Below, piece after piece: positions 23,161 through 35,600 of a DNA stretch of 64,000 nt. The stretch lies in contig JAVHJL010000005.1 in NCBI GenBank assembly GCA_036971715.1, positions 2,170,001 to 2,234,000 on the forward strand, read 5' to 3'. The DNA comes from Arthrobotrys musiformis (taxonomy: Eukaryota > Ascomycota > Orbiliomycetes > Orbiliales > Orbiliaceae). The notes below the pieces were generated by a model. That model saw nothing but the letters and a program-made list of their open reading frames with translations, had not been told where the DNA came from and ran no database searches. The position numbers were made by a program, and so were the translations under genes. Numbering within the stretch: the stretch's first letter is position 1; the number at the start of each line of letters is the position of its first letter.

Positions 23161-24274
23161 ATGGCCATGGAGCAGCAAATCAGAACTCCGCTTACGGATC
23201 TTCTCGGGATCAAGCACCCTATCCTGCTAGCAGGTATGATTCCTTGGAAATTTTATATTCAGCCTTTTAACATGTATGCATATATACTAACTTGAAACGC
23301 TAGGGATGGCAAGGACATCTTCGTCCGAGCTTGCGGCTGCAGTCTCAAATGCAGGGGGTTTAGGAACAGTTGGTGGTCTCGGGTACACACCCGCCCAACT
23401 CCTGGAGATCATTACATCTCTCAAAGCATTGCTAAAATCACCTGACCTTCCCTTCGGCGTTGATCTCGCACTTCCTAAGATCGGTGATGGAGCACGGAAG
23501 ACAAATCACGATTACACCAATGGCCAGCTAGACGAATTGATCACGGTCACCATCGAATCCGGGGCTAGACTATTCGTATCTGCGGTAGGAATCCCTCCAC
23601 CACATGTTATCAAGAGACTGCATGATGCAAAAATCCTTATTATGAATATGGTTGGCCATCCTAAGCATGCCGAATATGCTTTGAAGGCTGGCGTGGATAT
23701 CATTTGCGCTCAAGGTAGCGAAGGAGGCGGGCATACAGGGTCCATTGCAACAAGTATTTTAATATCGGCAGTATGCGATGTTGTGAAGAAATACAAATCT
23801 CCATTGACAGGCCAAACTCCGCTTGTCGTTGCTGCAGGCGGTATACGGGATGGAAGGTCGCTCGCTAGTTCCCTAATGCAAGGCGCCGCCGGCGTGTGGG
23901 TTGGAACAAGATTCGTTGCAGCGGTGGAAGCGGGATGCTCCGAAATGCACAAACAGGAGGTCAAAACCGCAACTTTCGATGATACTATTCGTACTCTGGT
24001 AGTGTCTGGGCGGCCTTTGAGGGTTAAAATGAACGAATATATCAAGAAGTGGGAGGATCAGCCGCAGCGAGTCAAGGAATTATGCGACCAGGGTATTACG
24101 CCTTTCGAATACGACATGAAGGAAGGGAACGAGCTGGATTTGCCATTCCTGATGGGCCAGGTTGCAGGAGTAATCGACGACATAAAGCCAGCGAAGGAGA
24201 TCGTGGACGATATGGTCACCGAGGCTGCGGAAATGCTCCGCAAGGGTAACGGTTATCTTGTCTCAAAGCTATAG
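23161..24274 (+). CDS. Nitronate monooxygenase (2-nitropropane dioxygenase family), 347 aa
   Basis: This FMN-dependent TIM-barrel enzyme is expected to oxidise alkyl nitronates such as propionate-3-nitronate, a detoxification role established for the family. Exons are 23161-23233 and 23304-24274; the 70-nt intron has GTATGA, a CTAAC branch and CTAG, and phase is kept. The start MAMEQQ has a second ATG two codons on that is equally possible. Visible family marks: LAGMARTSSSELAAAVSNAGG at the first loop, AQGSEGGGHTG in the middle, and the FMN-phosphate loops VVAAGGIRDG and GVWVGTRF. The length is normal. It converges on a FAD monooxygenase 339 bp downstream, so the two may serve a common catabolic or detoxifying route, though nothing proves co-regulation. 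Confidence 0.9.
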
Positions 24275-24613
24275 TCGCTTGAGTCTAGATTCTCTGTAAA
24301 TTATAATATTACGCTGGGGCGTTATAGAATCTGATATGTAGGATCTTTATGTAGTTATGGGAAATATATTGATACACATAGACTTTCTAACCCTATTCTA
24401 AGACCCTATAATTTGGCACGGTATCGCTAAACAGAAAAGAAAAGCATATTCGGCATCAGCCATCGATTAGTTGACAATAGGAGTTATAGTAACAGCGGAA
24501 ATATCAACCTTTTCTGACAAAGTTTCGGTAGGTTTGTTATTATCGAAAGACGCTGTGAAATCGTGGAGAATTCCCAAGGATCCCTAAGTAGCAAAGTTAG
24601 TTCCATCATATCT
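24275..24613. other. Convergent 3' intergenic region, 339 bp
   Basis: This holds the 3' ends of the nitronate monooxygenase and the FAD monooxygenase. AT-rich, no gene seen. Confidence 0.6.
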
Positions 24614-26008
24614 TTACACAGCTTTGAGGTCTTGTAGACTTACTAATTGCATTTGACGGGATAGCTCGGCATTGCCTTCATTAGCCTTCAAAAGCTTGAT
24701 AAAGTCGTCATTCTCCAAAACTTTTTCCGGATCTTGACCCCATAATCTCCTGAAGTTTTCCGTGGATATCGGATCAATGATGGTCTTATATTTCTCAATT
24801 CGTACTCTGCTGTATTCATCCAAAATTTTGTCGCTGGTTTTCCCCTCATGAATACCGATCAGGCAGTCAGCCAACCCCCCAACGTCCACAATACCTCCGG
24901 TAAGCCCAAGGCCACCGAATGGATTGCAAAGATGGGCAGCATCGGCAGCCAATAGATATCTCCCAACTCTGAAAGATGACGCGCACCGTTGGTGTATTTT
25001 GTACGGACTTGTCAGGACGACTTTGTATTCTCCGGATTCGGGCTTTGGATGGCTCGGGAACATGATTTCGAACTTCTTGGCTTGACGGGCTTCGATCTCC
25101 TCTTTTGTGAGGCCGTTGATTTCGGTATATGTAACTCTCCACAAAGGCTCTTTTACACCGATTCTAGCGGCCATGAATGAGTGTTCTGGATCGATGATAA
25201 AGTTCGAGTCTTCCCAGCCGTATTTGTGAAAATCGTAGTATGTCTATCCAAAACCAATTAGCCACCAGTACCATTACAGCCACCAAACCAACTATCCCAA
25301 ATAATCGGTGGAAACCTACGTTTGTGGCCACAATTTGATGATCCCATGTATACCCAGGGAATTCCTTATCCCCAAATAAACTCCTACGGATCTGGCTGGA
25401 TGCCCCATCACACCCAACTACATAATCCGCCGAATGCTTTTCAACAACCCCATCACTGCGCTCAATAGTCACCCACGCCTTCTCCCCATCTTGTTCAACG
25501 CCCGGCAGTACCTTATGCCCATACTTAACAGTAGCATCCTCACACCTCCCAACCATTTTCTCAAGCACGCTGATAACTTTATTCAACGTCAAAACCGTAA
25601 TACGGTCATCATACGGCTGACCGGGACGGTTAAGATCCCTAGTATCCATCCCGGATAAATAAGTGCCATCGAGCTTACGCCAGCACATGACATCGAACTG
25701 GAAACATTCGGGGTCTAGACGTAACTCCTCTAGCACACCGGCCCTGCGGAGTTCCCAGACCGCGGGGATACCATAGTGGGTTGCGCGGGGTTGGTTCGAA
25801 GGACCCGGGGTGGCTTCGAAGATTGTGACTTTGATGTGTTTTTGGGCTAGACGGAGCGCGAGGAGGAGACCTGAGGGTCCCGCGCCGACTATTATGACCT
25901 ATACCATAAGTATTCGTCAGAAATATGGGACTCTTACGTAATTACGTAAATCGTTGCAAGATGACATGCGGGGCGAGTATGTCATACCTTCTTCAGTGGT
26001 CCAGTCAT
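24614..26008 (-). CDS. FAD-dependent aromatic-ring-type monooxygenase (409 aa)
   Basis: Three exons: 25988-26008 (only seven codons), 25320-25898 and 24614-25243, total 1230 nt. All junctions are phase 0 with GTATGA and GTAGGT donors and TATAG and GATAG acceptors. Exon 1 supplies MTGPLKK and exon 2 opens with VIIVGAGPSGLLLALRLAQ, the Rossmann GxGxxG for the FAD ADP moiety. Residues near 165 (VVGCDGASSQIRRS) are the DG motif, and YLLAADAAHLCNPFGGLGL is the second FAD loop. This places it in the UbiH / phenol-hydroxylase-like class A flavoprotein monooxygenases, which use NAD(P)H and O2. No signal peptide is present, so it is probably cytosolic. The substrate is unknown. The Gly usual before DAAH is replaced by Ala. 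Confidence 0.9.
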
Positions 26009-26889
26009 ATCTTCTGTTAAATATGCAATGCTTTTAAACGACGACCTTTCCGTGCTTATTGTGCAATGCGCAATATGCTGTAGATACCGATAATCAGAGA
26101 ATAGAAATAGAGGCTGAATATTTCGTCCGTTGAACCTAGAATACAGATGGAAGTCTTTATACCTAAGGTGCCTCGCGTCGAGAAAACTATCCAACCGGTA
26201 TTTTCACAAGATTGAGCGGCCAATGCATCGTGCCGGTTCAAATATAATTAATCCGCAAGCTGCCAAATCCCGAAACAGAGCAGGTCCCGAAAATAAGGTA
26301 CGGATCCGAATTCGCCTAGCCGAATCAGAAGCCTCCATTTCCTCCGCTGGGCCCGGTCGACCCCCAAACGGTAAATACCCACCTGGCCCCTGCAGTGGCA
26401 ACGCAAACTTTATTTCGAAATCCAACAATCTACCAAGTTTTCAAGATTCTGAGGTCAGAATCAGGTCATGCTCGAATTCGAAAAACGTGATGTTAGTTAC
26501 AAGCTCGGAATTTATCATCGGATCGGCCTGGCTTCCGTAGATGGGTAGTGGTTTTCTCTGAGCTTATTCCCATGGATCTTATAGCATTTCTTCCCAAGGT
26601 ATTCTTCCAGCATGTTTTTGTCATACACATATTGACCAAGTACACGATCTAGTTTCAATACTAAGTATTATTCCCCAAACTAATAACACTAATTGCAACA
26701 CTACCTCGGGGACTTTAGCCAGAGTTTAACGTTTAATGCCCAAGCTTTTAAATTTGCGCATGCGGGCTACTCGGCTCCAATCAATACCCTGATACACAAG
26801 CCCCGCACAGGGCCAAAGCCCCAACTCCAGTTTTCTCGCCTCCAAAAAATTAAATTTGAAATGAAGCAGTTCCTTCAGTTCTTACCAGC
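26009..26889. other. Intergenic, 881 bp
   Basis: This lies upstream of the FAD monooxygenase and downstream of the aspartic protease. A plus-strand frame at 26130-26540 has no ATG near its start or recognisable content. Nothing else supported. Confidence 0.5.
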
Positions 26890-28656
26890 TTATAAAGAGC
26901 CAGTGGCTGACGGAGCTGATGTAGTGCGAGTCTCATCGGCCCAAACAACATGAAGAGAAGTCGATGTTACAGGCCCAGTCGCCGAAGTGATACCATTCTC
27001 AACCCGGCTGTGGGTTGTACTCGCGCCGAGTGGCGGATGGTCGATTAGACCAGCAGAGGAAACTGCGTCCGACCAATCTGGAATATGGAAGGGATCTTCC
27101 GAAAACTTCTTTGCGATCCGGATCTCTTTGTTCTCAAGATCATAAACCACCACAACCCCATGCAAAAAGGGAATCCCAAGGATAAGATCGTCGCTCCAAA
27201 GGTTCGGGATAATGTTCATATAGCACCATTCGTTTGGAATTAGGTCTTGATTGTCAGAGTCTGGGATATCGATCGGTACTGGTTTTCTTATCAACTGATT
27301 TCGGTCGAGCTTGATAACAACCCCACCAATGTCGAATCCGAGATCTGGCATTGTGGCGTTGCATCTGGTTTTCCAGTAACCACCAGATCCGGCGTTCTGG
27401 GCGGTGGGGGGCGGGTCCATCCTTTCGGTGAATAATTTGTACAACCAGAAGGGGAAAACTATGGCTGAAGCCCCCGTATCAATCTTAGCGAGCCTCTTTT
27501 CGTTCTTTATAACTTCCCTGCCATCTAGTACTGCATCGATCTCAAACGCGTAGCCAATTTGTCGTATGTCCGAAACACATGTCGATGCATTGATTTGCGG
27601 GTTAATTCTGGCCTTCGCGAAAGGTAGACCGATATTTTTAACCTGGGGTATCCCACCGAATGCGATGAAGCCTCCATCGTCGGGCTTATCCCCGTGCCCA
27701 CCCCAATCTTTCCTCGTCTCAAGCAAGTTTATGCTAAAAAGCGAGTTGTAACCTTGTTGCGTAAGTGACTCGACAAAAGATGGATATGCGTCGTGGCAGT
27801 CGAACTGAAACACATCGTCGTCATCTCCGTCGACCGAGCTACGAGCGCCACCATCCTGGTTTTGAGTTATCCAATCGTATGGTTTGTGGCCTGGAGCGGA
27901 CGGAATGCTTCCAGGGTATCCGAGCCCGAGTATTCCGCTGGTAAAGTTATCGCCATGCCATTTCGCTTCCTCTACCATACCAATTGTCTGCTTGACAGCG
28001 ATACCAGAAATATTCAGAATATCCTGACCAACGAACCCCTTTGCGAAGCTGGAATCGGCGTATCGGACTGCGAACGAATTTTCGCCTTTGTTGAGTGTTC
28101 GGAATGAGCCTGAAAATGTAGGAGCATATGGGGGGCCGAATGCACATATCCAGTTGGGGGATGGTTCAAATGATGAGGCCATACACCTGTAGTTGTCTTG
28201 TACTACCCAAGTATCGCTGCTCCCTGTGTCTATAATCAAATTGACTTTTTGGCCGCCGATTGTCGCGGGTACAAAGTAGGACATTCCACCGACGAACGTG
28301 ACATTTTGACGCAAGTAAGGAGTAATGTTTGATGCACTTGAAATGTTAGAGCTTGGCAGTGGCTGACTTAGGAGAGTAGATGTTCCGTTCGCAAAATCAG
28401 GTGTGTCGTCGATTCCCTCTCTTCGATGCAGAATTGGAGATGATCGATGTGGCTTGCGGTATTGATAGAGTGTGATTTGGATCGGGGCGATCTGTTCATG
28501 TGTAGCAACTTCGCTGGGGTCTGCCCTTCGTGGGAAGATGCGACAGCTAACCGGAGCGGCGAGTGGAGATAATATAATGGCCGCAGCCAAGTGGATAGTG
28601 CGAGGCATACGCATTTTCGAATTTATCGAGCTTAATCGAGCTTGGGACACTTGCAT
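26890..28656 (-). CDS. Secreted pepsin-like aspartic protease (588 aa)
   Basis: A single intronless frame encodes a family A1 endopeptidase. The two catalytic aspartates are in IIDTGSSDTWVV (about residue 143) and KIDTGASAIVFP (about residue 393). The flap tyrosine region is AVRYADSSFAKG (near 199), and the Gly-rich turn is SGILGLGYPG. Three ATGs (28656, 28614, 28608) lie before a signal peptide (TIHLAAAIILSPLAAPVSC). The second or third would give a more typical N-terminus. A propeptide-like segment with PRR and HRRE basic sites follows, so processing by a Kex2-type enzyme is plausible. An acidic loop (SSVDGDDDDVFQFD, near 275) between the lobes is unusual. The C-terminus is Ser/Thr-rich without a convincing GPI signal. 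Extracellular or vacuolar protein degradation is the expected role. Confidence 0.9.
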   Translation of the reverse strand: MQVSQARLSSINSKMRMPRTIHLAAAIILSPLAAPVSCRIFPRRADPSEVATHEQIAPIQITLYQYRKPHRSSPILHRREGIDDTPDFANGTSTLLSQPLPSSNISSASNITPYLRQNVTFVGGMSYFVPATIGGQKVNLIIDTGSSDTWVVQDNYRCMASSFEPSPNWICAFGPPYAPTFSGSFRTLNKGENSFAVRYADSSFAKGFVGQDILNISGIAVKQTIGMVEEAKWHGDNFTSGILGLGYPGSIPSAPGHKPYDWITQNQDGGARSSVDGDDDDVFQFDCHDAYPSFVESLTQQGYNSLFSINLLETRKDWGGHGDKPDDGGFIAFGGIPQVKNIGLPFAKARINPQINASTCVSDIRQIGYAFEIDAVLDGREVIKNEKRLAKIDTGASAIVFPFWLYKLFTERMDPPPTAQNAGSGGYWKTRCNATMPDLGFDIGGVVIKLDRNQLIRKPVPIDIPDSDNQDLIPNEWCYMNIIPNLWSDDLILGIPFLHGVVVVYDLENKEIRIAKKFSEDPFHIPDWSDAVSSAGLIDHPPLGASTTHSRVENGITSATGPVTSTSLHVVWADETRTTSAPSATGSL

Positions 28657-29985
28657 ATATCTAGATTAAGCTGAAGAATAAAGTGTCTTATGGTAGGCAG
28701 TACTACTTACGTACACGTATGGGTGATAGGGGAAGTCGATGGAGAGAACCAATTCGTCACGGAGCTGCTCGCGGCTGCCATTTTGCGGAATTCATAAATT
28801 TTACTAAAATTGGAAGATTTATGTTCAAGTTTATCGATCGTTATCAACTGATAAGTATAACTGAATCTTTGTTTGATAGGCAGTTATCTTAAGCTCGACG
28901 TACCCGTGCAACAGCGTTGGCCCTGTTGCATTTTGTCACCCTGTATACTAATTCATAACATTGCGAGGAGTGAGCCCAGGGCTTGAAGGTGCTGATGTAC
29001 TATATACCAGTGCATATTATAATGCCGCAACTTTACTAGGTGCATTAATGCATTTTATAAATTTATAGATCTACTATGCTTAATCCTTCTAGTTTACAGT
29101 CGACTAGTCTTCTGCCCGTATATTTAAGTCGATATCTAAGAAATTTAAAATTTCAAACGATCAATATATATCACTGTATTTTAGAGACCAGTTTTCACAA
29201 GAATCTAACAATAACTATACCCAAATGCCTTCAATATTCCGTCCTAGGAGCTATTTAACTACAATCAATCATTACGATTACATTAAGCCTATCAAGGAGT
29301 GGCCTGTGTAGATAGATAATTAAAGACGTTTGCATCTCTTCGTAAACCCGGTAAGACGCCTCAACGCTATGTTTCTGCAATTCCAGCAGAGAATGTCAAT
29401 TTGCGGAAAGCTGGTGTATTCGCATCGTAATATTGGCCGTAATGATGGGGAAAGACGAATTAGTACTGAGGAGCGCATCCTGTCACCGTTTCGGTAACCC
29501 ATACGGTAGTTGTTCCCTTTAGGCGCACACACCAGCAATTCTGTCAGCCAAGTCCAACAAAACGATTTTTTGATAGAGTAATATATTTCATAGAAGAATT
29601 GCAGAGCATCGAATTCAAGCTTGATATGAAATATGGGATTCTAGTCTGTATACTAGGCCCCCAGAGAAATTTAAAGTATATACAATATCAAGTACACGTG
29701 AAAGCTTGTGAGAATATACAGATGTACAGCTCAATACAAGTTTTTCAAACCAAGGGGGTTCGGCATAGAAGTTTTGCGATATGTGTGGGTATAAAGAATA
29801 TTTATTTTCTTTTTTTTTTTTTTAAAAAAAAAAAGACTTTTGAAAGAGGGGACTTCTAAGAGTACTGTTGTAGAGTATAGCCTAGTTAGTGAAGCCACTC
29901 CAAGAGGTCGCCTCTTGCTCTCATAAAGGAAAGACCACAATCGCATTTAACCGTAGAAGAAGGTACTCTAAATCAAGAAGATATA
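28657..29985. other. Intergenic, 1.33 kb
   Basis: Promoter side of the aspartic protease and 3' side of the cysteine-rich gene. An 8-bp perfect hairpin (TGCAACAG / CTGTTGCA, 28907-28930) is present. AT-rich; a T12/A-run pair lies at 29808-29835. No gene supported. Confidence 0.5.
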
Positions 29986-30428
29986 TCAAGGGGTCGACTT
30001 TACCTTTGTTGGAGTTGGTGTAGGGCATCCAGTGTAATCAGTGTACGTCGGAATGATGCACTTGGTAGTACAGCACGGAGCAGTGACGGTCGTAGTCTTG
30101 AGTTTCTCGGTCTTACAACAGCAGGGGATTTGAGTGACGTAGGCAATGAGTGGGCAAGCGGGGGGTGCCGGACAGATGACTGCCGGGCAGACTTGGGGTG
30201 GGACGGTAGTGGTAACGGTGCCGCACTCTTTAATCGGGCACTTGTATGGGACGGGTGCTGCGGTGATTTGTGGATGCGGGACGGCTTGGGCCCTGTAGAA
30301 TTTGAATTGGGAAATTTGTTAATTCTCGAGTCTACTAAAAGTCAAAGACTAATATAACGGTATAAGTGGGAAAAGATTACTGACCCAAGGAAGGAGGCGA
30401 CAACAGCGACGGCAAGAGTGAACTTCAT
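29986..30428 (-). CDS. Small cysteine-rich secreted protein (116 aa)
   Basis: Two exons, 30385-30428 and 29986-30292, total 351 nt. The intron has a GTCAGT donor and CTACAG acceptor; the split codon GG|G gives Gly and the frame is kept. The product starts MKFTLAVAVVASFLGAQAVP, a clear signal peptide with likely cleavage after AQA. The mature chain has 12 cysteines, including CCC and CC pairs, spaced among Pro- and Thr-rich segments, for example KCPIKEC and VCPAVICPAPPAC. I do not recognise a named domain; it is not CFEM or hydrophobin by spacing. Wall-associated protein or secreted effector are both possible. The last codons after PTPTPTK are uncertain, because the GTAAAG there could be another donor, but no usable acceptor was found nearby. 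Confidence 0.7.
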
Positions 30429-32600
30429 TTTGATATCTGAGGTTGAGAATTAATCCTGCGAAGATCGTAGAGGTAAATTGTAGGCGATAGTAGCTACAAA
30501 GTATGGGAAGATTTTCCAATTACTAGAATATCAAGCTCGAACCGCGGTGGCTAAGAGGCTATAATATGTTCAATCGACGGAGCGAAGGAAGCCCTTTTAT
30601 GTTCTGCGGTGTGGGACTGAGACTTAACAAGATCTACATCGGGATTCATAAAATTTCCGGTTCTCAAAGACACAACGTTATATCATACTATCTTTCCACT
30701 TAGGAACGGTGTCGATTAATCTTTTGCCAAATTATAAGTGCCCCAGAGTAGCTCAGGACAAGGATCAAAGGGGCGCACATGCAGTTATTTCCGTCAAGGT
30801 AGTACTGGCAGGGATACCCCACAGAAGGAGGGAAATTTCGTCGAGAGAGCATGCATGGTCGTCGTAGTAAGCCCAGGTTCGATATTACCAGATGCCGGAC
30901 CGCGTGCTGTACGCCGTAAGCATGTAATTATGTACCGCACATTCTGCAGACTGTATCATCATCCTAGAATCATAATACTACCTCAGGAATATCAGTCACC
31001 CGAAAGCGGTTTAATTCCCCCGTCTACGAGCAGCCCTAATTCGCCTTTCTCGCTTGTTCGTTGTTTGAAATTTCTCCCTGGCAGATGTCATGGATGACGG
31101 TGAAGAATGGCGGTGAGGCTTCGATAAGCTTTGCCGTTTTCTCCAGTATCGGCGTCGATCGAGTCTTGGTCAACCTCATATATCATGGGACTTCGGATAC
31201 TAGTTTAGACCCGAGTAAAAATAGAAAGACGGTTGTTATTCGAGTTTGTCGCAACCCAAGACTTTTGTGCCCTGTCTTGGTTAGAATTTTCAGCTTGGGA
31301 GAGATGCCGTCGAATGAAAATTAGCTCGTGAAGTTCCCAATGTGATGTTGTATGCAGCTATGGACTAGGGGCCGGTTCCTGTGCAACTTGGCTTTCTGAC
31401 CATGAACAAAACGAAAATACCTCCCGCAAGCAAGTAAGCTAGCTCATGTTTCTTCCATACAGGCGTTCAGGAAGAAATAGTTTCGAGGTTTGAAGATCGC
31501 CAAACCAAGTGAACGTAAGGTCAAGAAGACTGTTATCACCAACGTTATATTTAATCTACTTGAAGTTAAGCGTTGTGATTCCGAGGCCATATTCTTCGAA
31601 CTCCTCTTGATAAGCGAACCCGAGCTATGTAAGTCGACAATCGAATTTAGACTTCCAAACCGCAGCGGATAAACGGGACGAGATGGCTGAAATCGCTCGC
31701 TCCGTAATTCGCCTGTCGCTGGGCATAGCAGGTGCGTTTTTGTTTCCAGACTTTAGTCGCATTCATGGTATACATTTTTTGCCGTGATAAGGGATATCCC
31801 GAACTTAGTGCCAATGGCAATGCTAAGTCTTCAGTGCAGACCTGGATGGGATAATTGTTGGAGTGCCCGTGCAACATCATAACGTTGATAGTGGTACCAG
31901 CCATTGGCGGGCACCTGAACTAGGTTATCCTGTCCGGTTCTTCAACCGTCCTGGAGTAACTTTTAGCTGTTCCTGTGTCGCCCGTCCATGGCCGAAATTA
32001 GCTGCCCAAGAAGCATTGGCATGTAGGTCGGTAACATCCACCCTCCATCTCGAGCTTCGAATTCCTTGGACCGATGATCCTCACGTGTGAGCTTGTGTCT
32101 TTGCCTGACTGATCAGAGCTTGAGGAAATTGTGCATGCATTCGGGAAAAACTTCCAGATGGTTTGGAGTAGCATCAAGACCCAGGTTTGGAGGTCGAGGG
32201 TAAGGTTTCGCGAGGTGCCCTTGCAATGCCATAGACTTCCTTCGGAATTTGCGGGAAGGGACTTAACGTTTTCTTGGTGCCGATTAGCTTTGGCCTCCCG
32301 CTGAACGATGATGTCTGCAGTGTGCGTGCCTGTCAACCTGTCTAGGGTAGCTTCGGTAGTCGGTACCGAATACGACCCGGCCTGCCCGTTTGTTCGTGGT
32401 GCGATGGCGGGGGGAAAGTTTATGCGCGACCCACCCAAATTTTTGAAATTTGGTCACCAATTTTCGCGACCATGTCCGCAAAAAAATGTCCGCCGCGATG
32501 ACCTACCACGACCCATAGCCAGTACAGATATGCAGATACAGTATGAAGCATAGAACCCCTCGACACCCGCTACCTTACCAACCCCAAACTCGGCTTCACA
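30429..32600. other. Intergenic, 2.2 kb
   Basis: This lies between the divergently transcribed cysteine-rich gene and the TFIIIC gene. Several frames of 75-146 codons start only from GTG or TTG and lack domains, so I do not accept them. No RNA gene or repeat recognised. Confidence 0.5.
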
Positions 32601-35600
32601 ATGGAGTATTCGGATTCGGAAAACCTACCGCCAACTGATAAGCCGTCGACTTTCGGCGGGTCTAGCTACGGCCAATTCCTCGATCAGCTAGCCCTTGATC
32701 ATCTGCATCTGACAGATGCAACCCCACAGCCACACCATATACCAGGTCCTACCGGCCCCGGTGCCGATTGGAGCGTTCACGATCCGGGATTTAGCTTCAC
32801 GGATGCCCTGCATTCTGACGACTTTAGGTTCCACGCAGATGCAGAAGAACCTGCAGCCGAACGCGGACCACTGGATGCCGTAAATGTTTCCGACGAAGAT
32901 GCAGAGGGTGAGATTGTTGACGAGGAATATGATTTCGGAGAAGAGGATGTCAGCGAATATGAGGAAGAGCCGGAAGTTGAGGATGAAGAGGATGAGTGGC
33001 TATCAGACGAGTACGTTCCAATACATAATACTCAATTCAACGACATGATATACTAAAAGTTGAACTTTGTAGTGCATACGAGGACCCGGACTTCGAACTT
33101 GACGAATCTGACAATAATGATGAAGATGACGTCGGTGCCGAAGACGGAGCAGGCCTTGCGGGTCAAATCGACGCCTTTCACAAGAGCTTACAAGCCGGCT
33201 CCAGACTAGGCAAAGCAGCAAGGAGAGCGAATGCGAAGAAGGGCCGACGGGCAGCACAGGATATGGCACATTCCCACGAAGTTCAAGCCCTCCTCGGTCA
33301 AGCGAATCAACATTATGCAGCTGGTGAATGGCCCGAAACTCTTAAACTGGTTCAAAGAGTCATCCATATTGATCCGGAGGTTTATTCTGCATGGAAAGTT
33401 ATGGGAGAAGTTTACCTGGCGATTAATGAGCCCCGGAAATGCCTCCTAGCTTGGATTTCAGCCGCTCACGTACGACACCGCGAGGGCGATCTTTGGGTTA
33501 CATGCGCAAGGATGACACTAGATCTTGAGCCGCAAGAAGGCATGAAGGAAGACGAGGTCAAAGAAGAGGCTATATATCTCTACGGCAAAGCAATCAAAGC
33601 CAACCCAAAAGACTGGACATCCATCTTCGAGCGAGGAAACTTGCTACAAGAATTAGAGAAGTTCGGCCGGGCATCCCTGGACTTTAGAAAGCTGCTGGAT
33701 AAGATCTTACCCCATGACACTAGCGTTGTCAAATCTTTGACCCAATGTCTTATCGGTATGAACAGGGTGGATGAAGCCATAACGACATTCGAGTCTCATT
33801 TGCCATTCTGGGGATCTCAGCGTGGCCGAGAAGGAGGCTTGGATTGGAAGCACGTTAATATGCTAGGTGATCTGTGCGCTATTGGCAAGAGGTGGTCGCA
33901 CGGCATCCGGCAGATAAAAACGTTATGTCGGTTGCTCTTGGCCCGAGGAAACGAGACCTTCTGGGATGAAGTCAGAAACGACTGTGAGTGGGACGACGAC
34001 GATGAGCGACGTTTGCAAGTGCCCGGGTTTGCCAATGGGGTTAGAAGGGGTCCAGAATCGCACAGACTACCACCTGAATTAAGATTCAAGCTAGGTCAAT
34101 TCAGAGTGAAGATCGGTCAGTTCGAGGAAGGATGGAGACACTTCGAAATCCTTAGAAAGGAAAGCGTCGTGACAATCGGTGACCTCCTCTTATCCGCCGG
34201 AGACGCTTGCGCCGAAGCCGGCAAACACGAAGAAGCCGTCGATTTATGGTTCCCTCTTACCGAGATCGAGATGTTCCAAACCGTAGATCTGTGGCTCCGA
34301 CTCGGCAAGTCTTACAAGTTACTTCGAAGCTGGGAGAACGCACGAAGATGTCTCGAGTGCGTCGTAGAGTGCAAAGATAACGACCTGGAGTCACGTTTGC
34401 TCTTAATCGAAATTTACGAAGTTTTGGATATGAACGAACGGGCTTTGGAAGTTGTCAACGAAGTTATCGAGATTCGTGCGAGAATCAGAGAACAAGAACG
34501 TGCGAGAGAGGCAGACGGCGAGGCAGGTGGTCTCTTCACTCAAGATGGGAAGAAAAAAGGAAAAGTCAAGAGATATAATCCCACGGCCACCGAGCGATAC
34601 CAGGCCGAAAAACAGCGAACGGAGCTTTGCCTCCAGAATTATCAGAAACTTGAACTGTTGCGCCCTAAGGTTGACCAACAGAACACAGAGGCGATAATTC
34701 AATGGCTTGATACCGCGGGAGAGATGTTCGACGACTTCCGATCATCAAGGGCTTTATACCCCAGCGAAAGGAGGTTTGAGTATGCGGGTTTTCTGGGCTA
34801 CACTACTGCGAGGAGAACAGGGAAAAGGAATATCGAAAACCAAATGCATCTTATGAAGCGACGATTAGAGTCCAATTTGGAGTACCAAATGGAACTTGAA
34901 GAACTAGAAGCCAGAGATATCGACGAGCCCCAACCGGATATCACCCAGTACCGCGGGCTAGGATTCGACGTCTGGCTAAACATCATTTTAAACTACGCAA
35001 TCCTCTTAACTCTCCACGAGGAGGGCGGTGAAGCGGAAGCATACGAAGTCTGCAAAGCAGCTAAAGACGCCAACGTCTTCTACCATGATAAAGCGGATGC
35101 AGACCCAACAAAACGACCTAGATTCCTCATCTCACTCGTCCACCTGGCTTGTGCAATATACGCCCAAGACCCCGATCAGACCTCAGAAGCGCTGAGATAT
35201 TTCACATCCACAATGTTATTCCAAGACAATGCCTACCACCTTTACGCCACCGCCGCATCCTTCGTCCGTGGAAACCTCAAGACATACCCCGGCACAAACC
35301 TCTTCAGCGTTCAGAATAACCAAAAATACCTCATGCGACAGCTAAAAGCCCTCGACAAGCACGTCCTAGGAAAAGACGTCGGTGGTGTTTACGCTACTTT
35401 ACTCCGTGACGACAACGACAAAGAAATCGTTCCTCAAACGATGAGTATAAACGCATTAGTCCTCTACGCCCAGATCATGCTCGACGGGCGCAGTTACACG
35501 TCCAGTCTTCACTACCTCTCCCGAGCGTATGCAGCGCAAGAAAACCACCCTATAATAATTTTCCAAATAGCGCTTGCGTACCTCCACCGCGCTATGCAGC

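Noticed and set aside
30738..31097. 119-codon plus-strand frame
   Set aside because: It starts from GTG, has no domain and no partner exon.
31998..32438. 146-codon minus-strand frame before the TFIIIC gene
   Set aside because: It opens only from a TTG, lies in the TFIIIC promoter and has no recognisable content or splice support.
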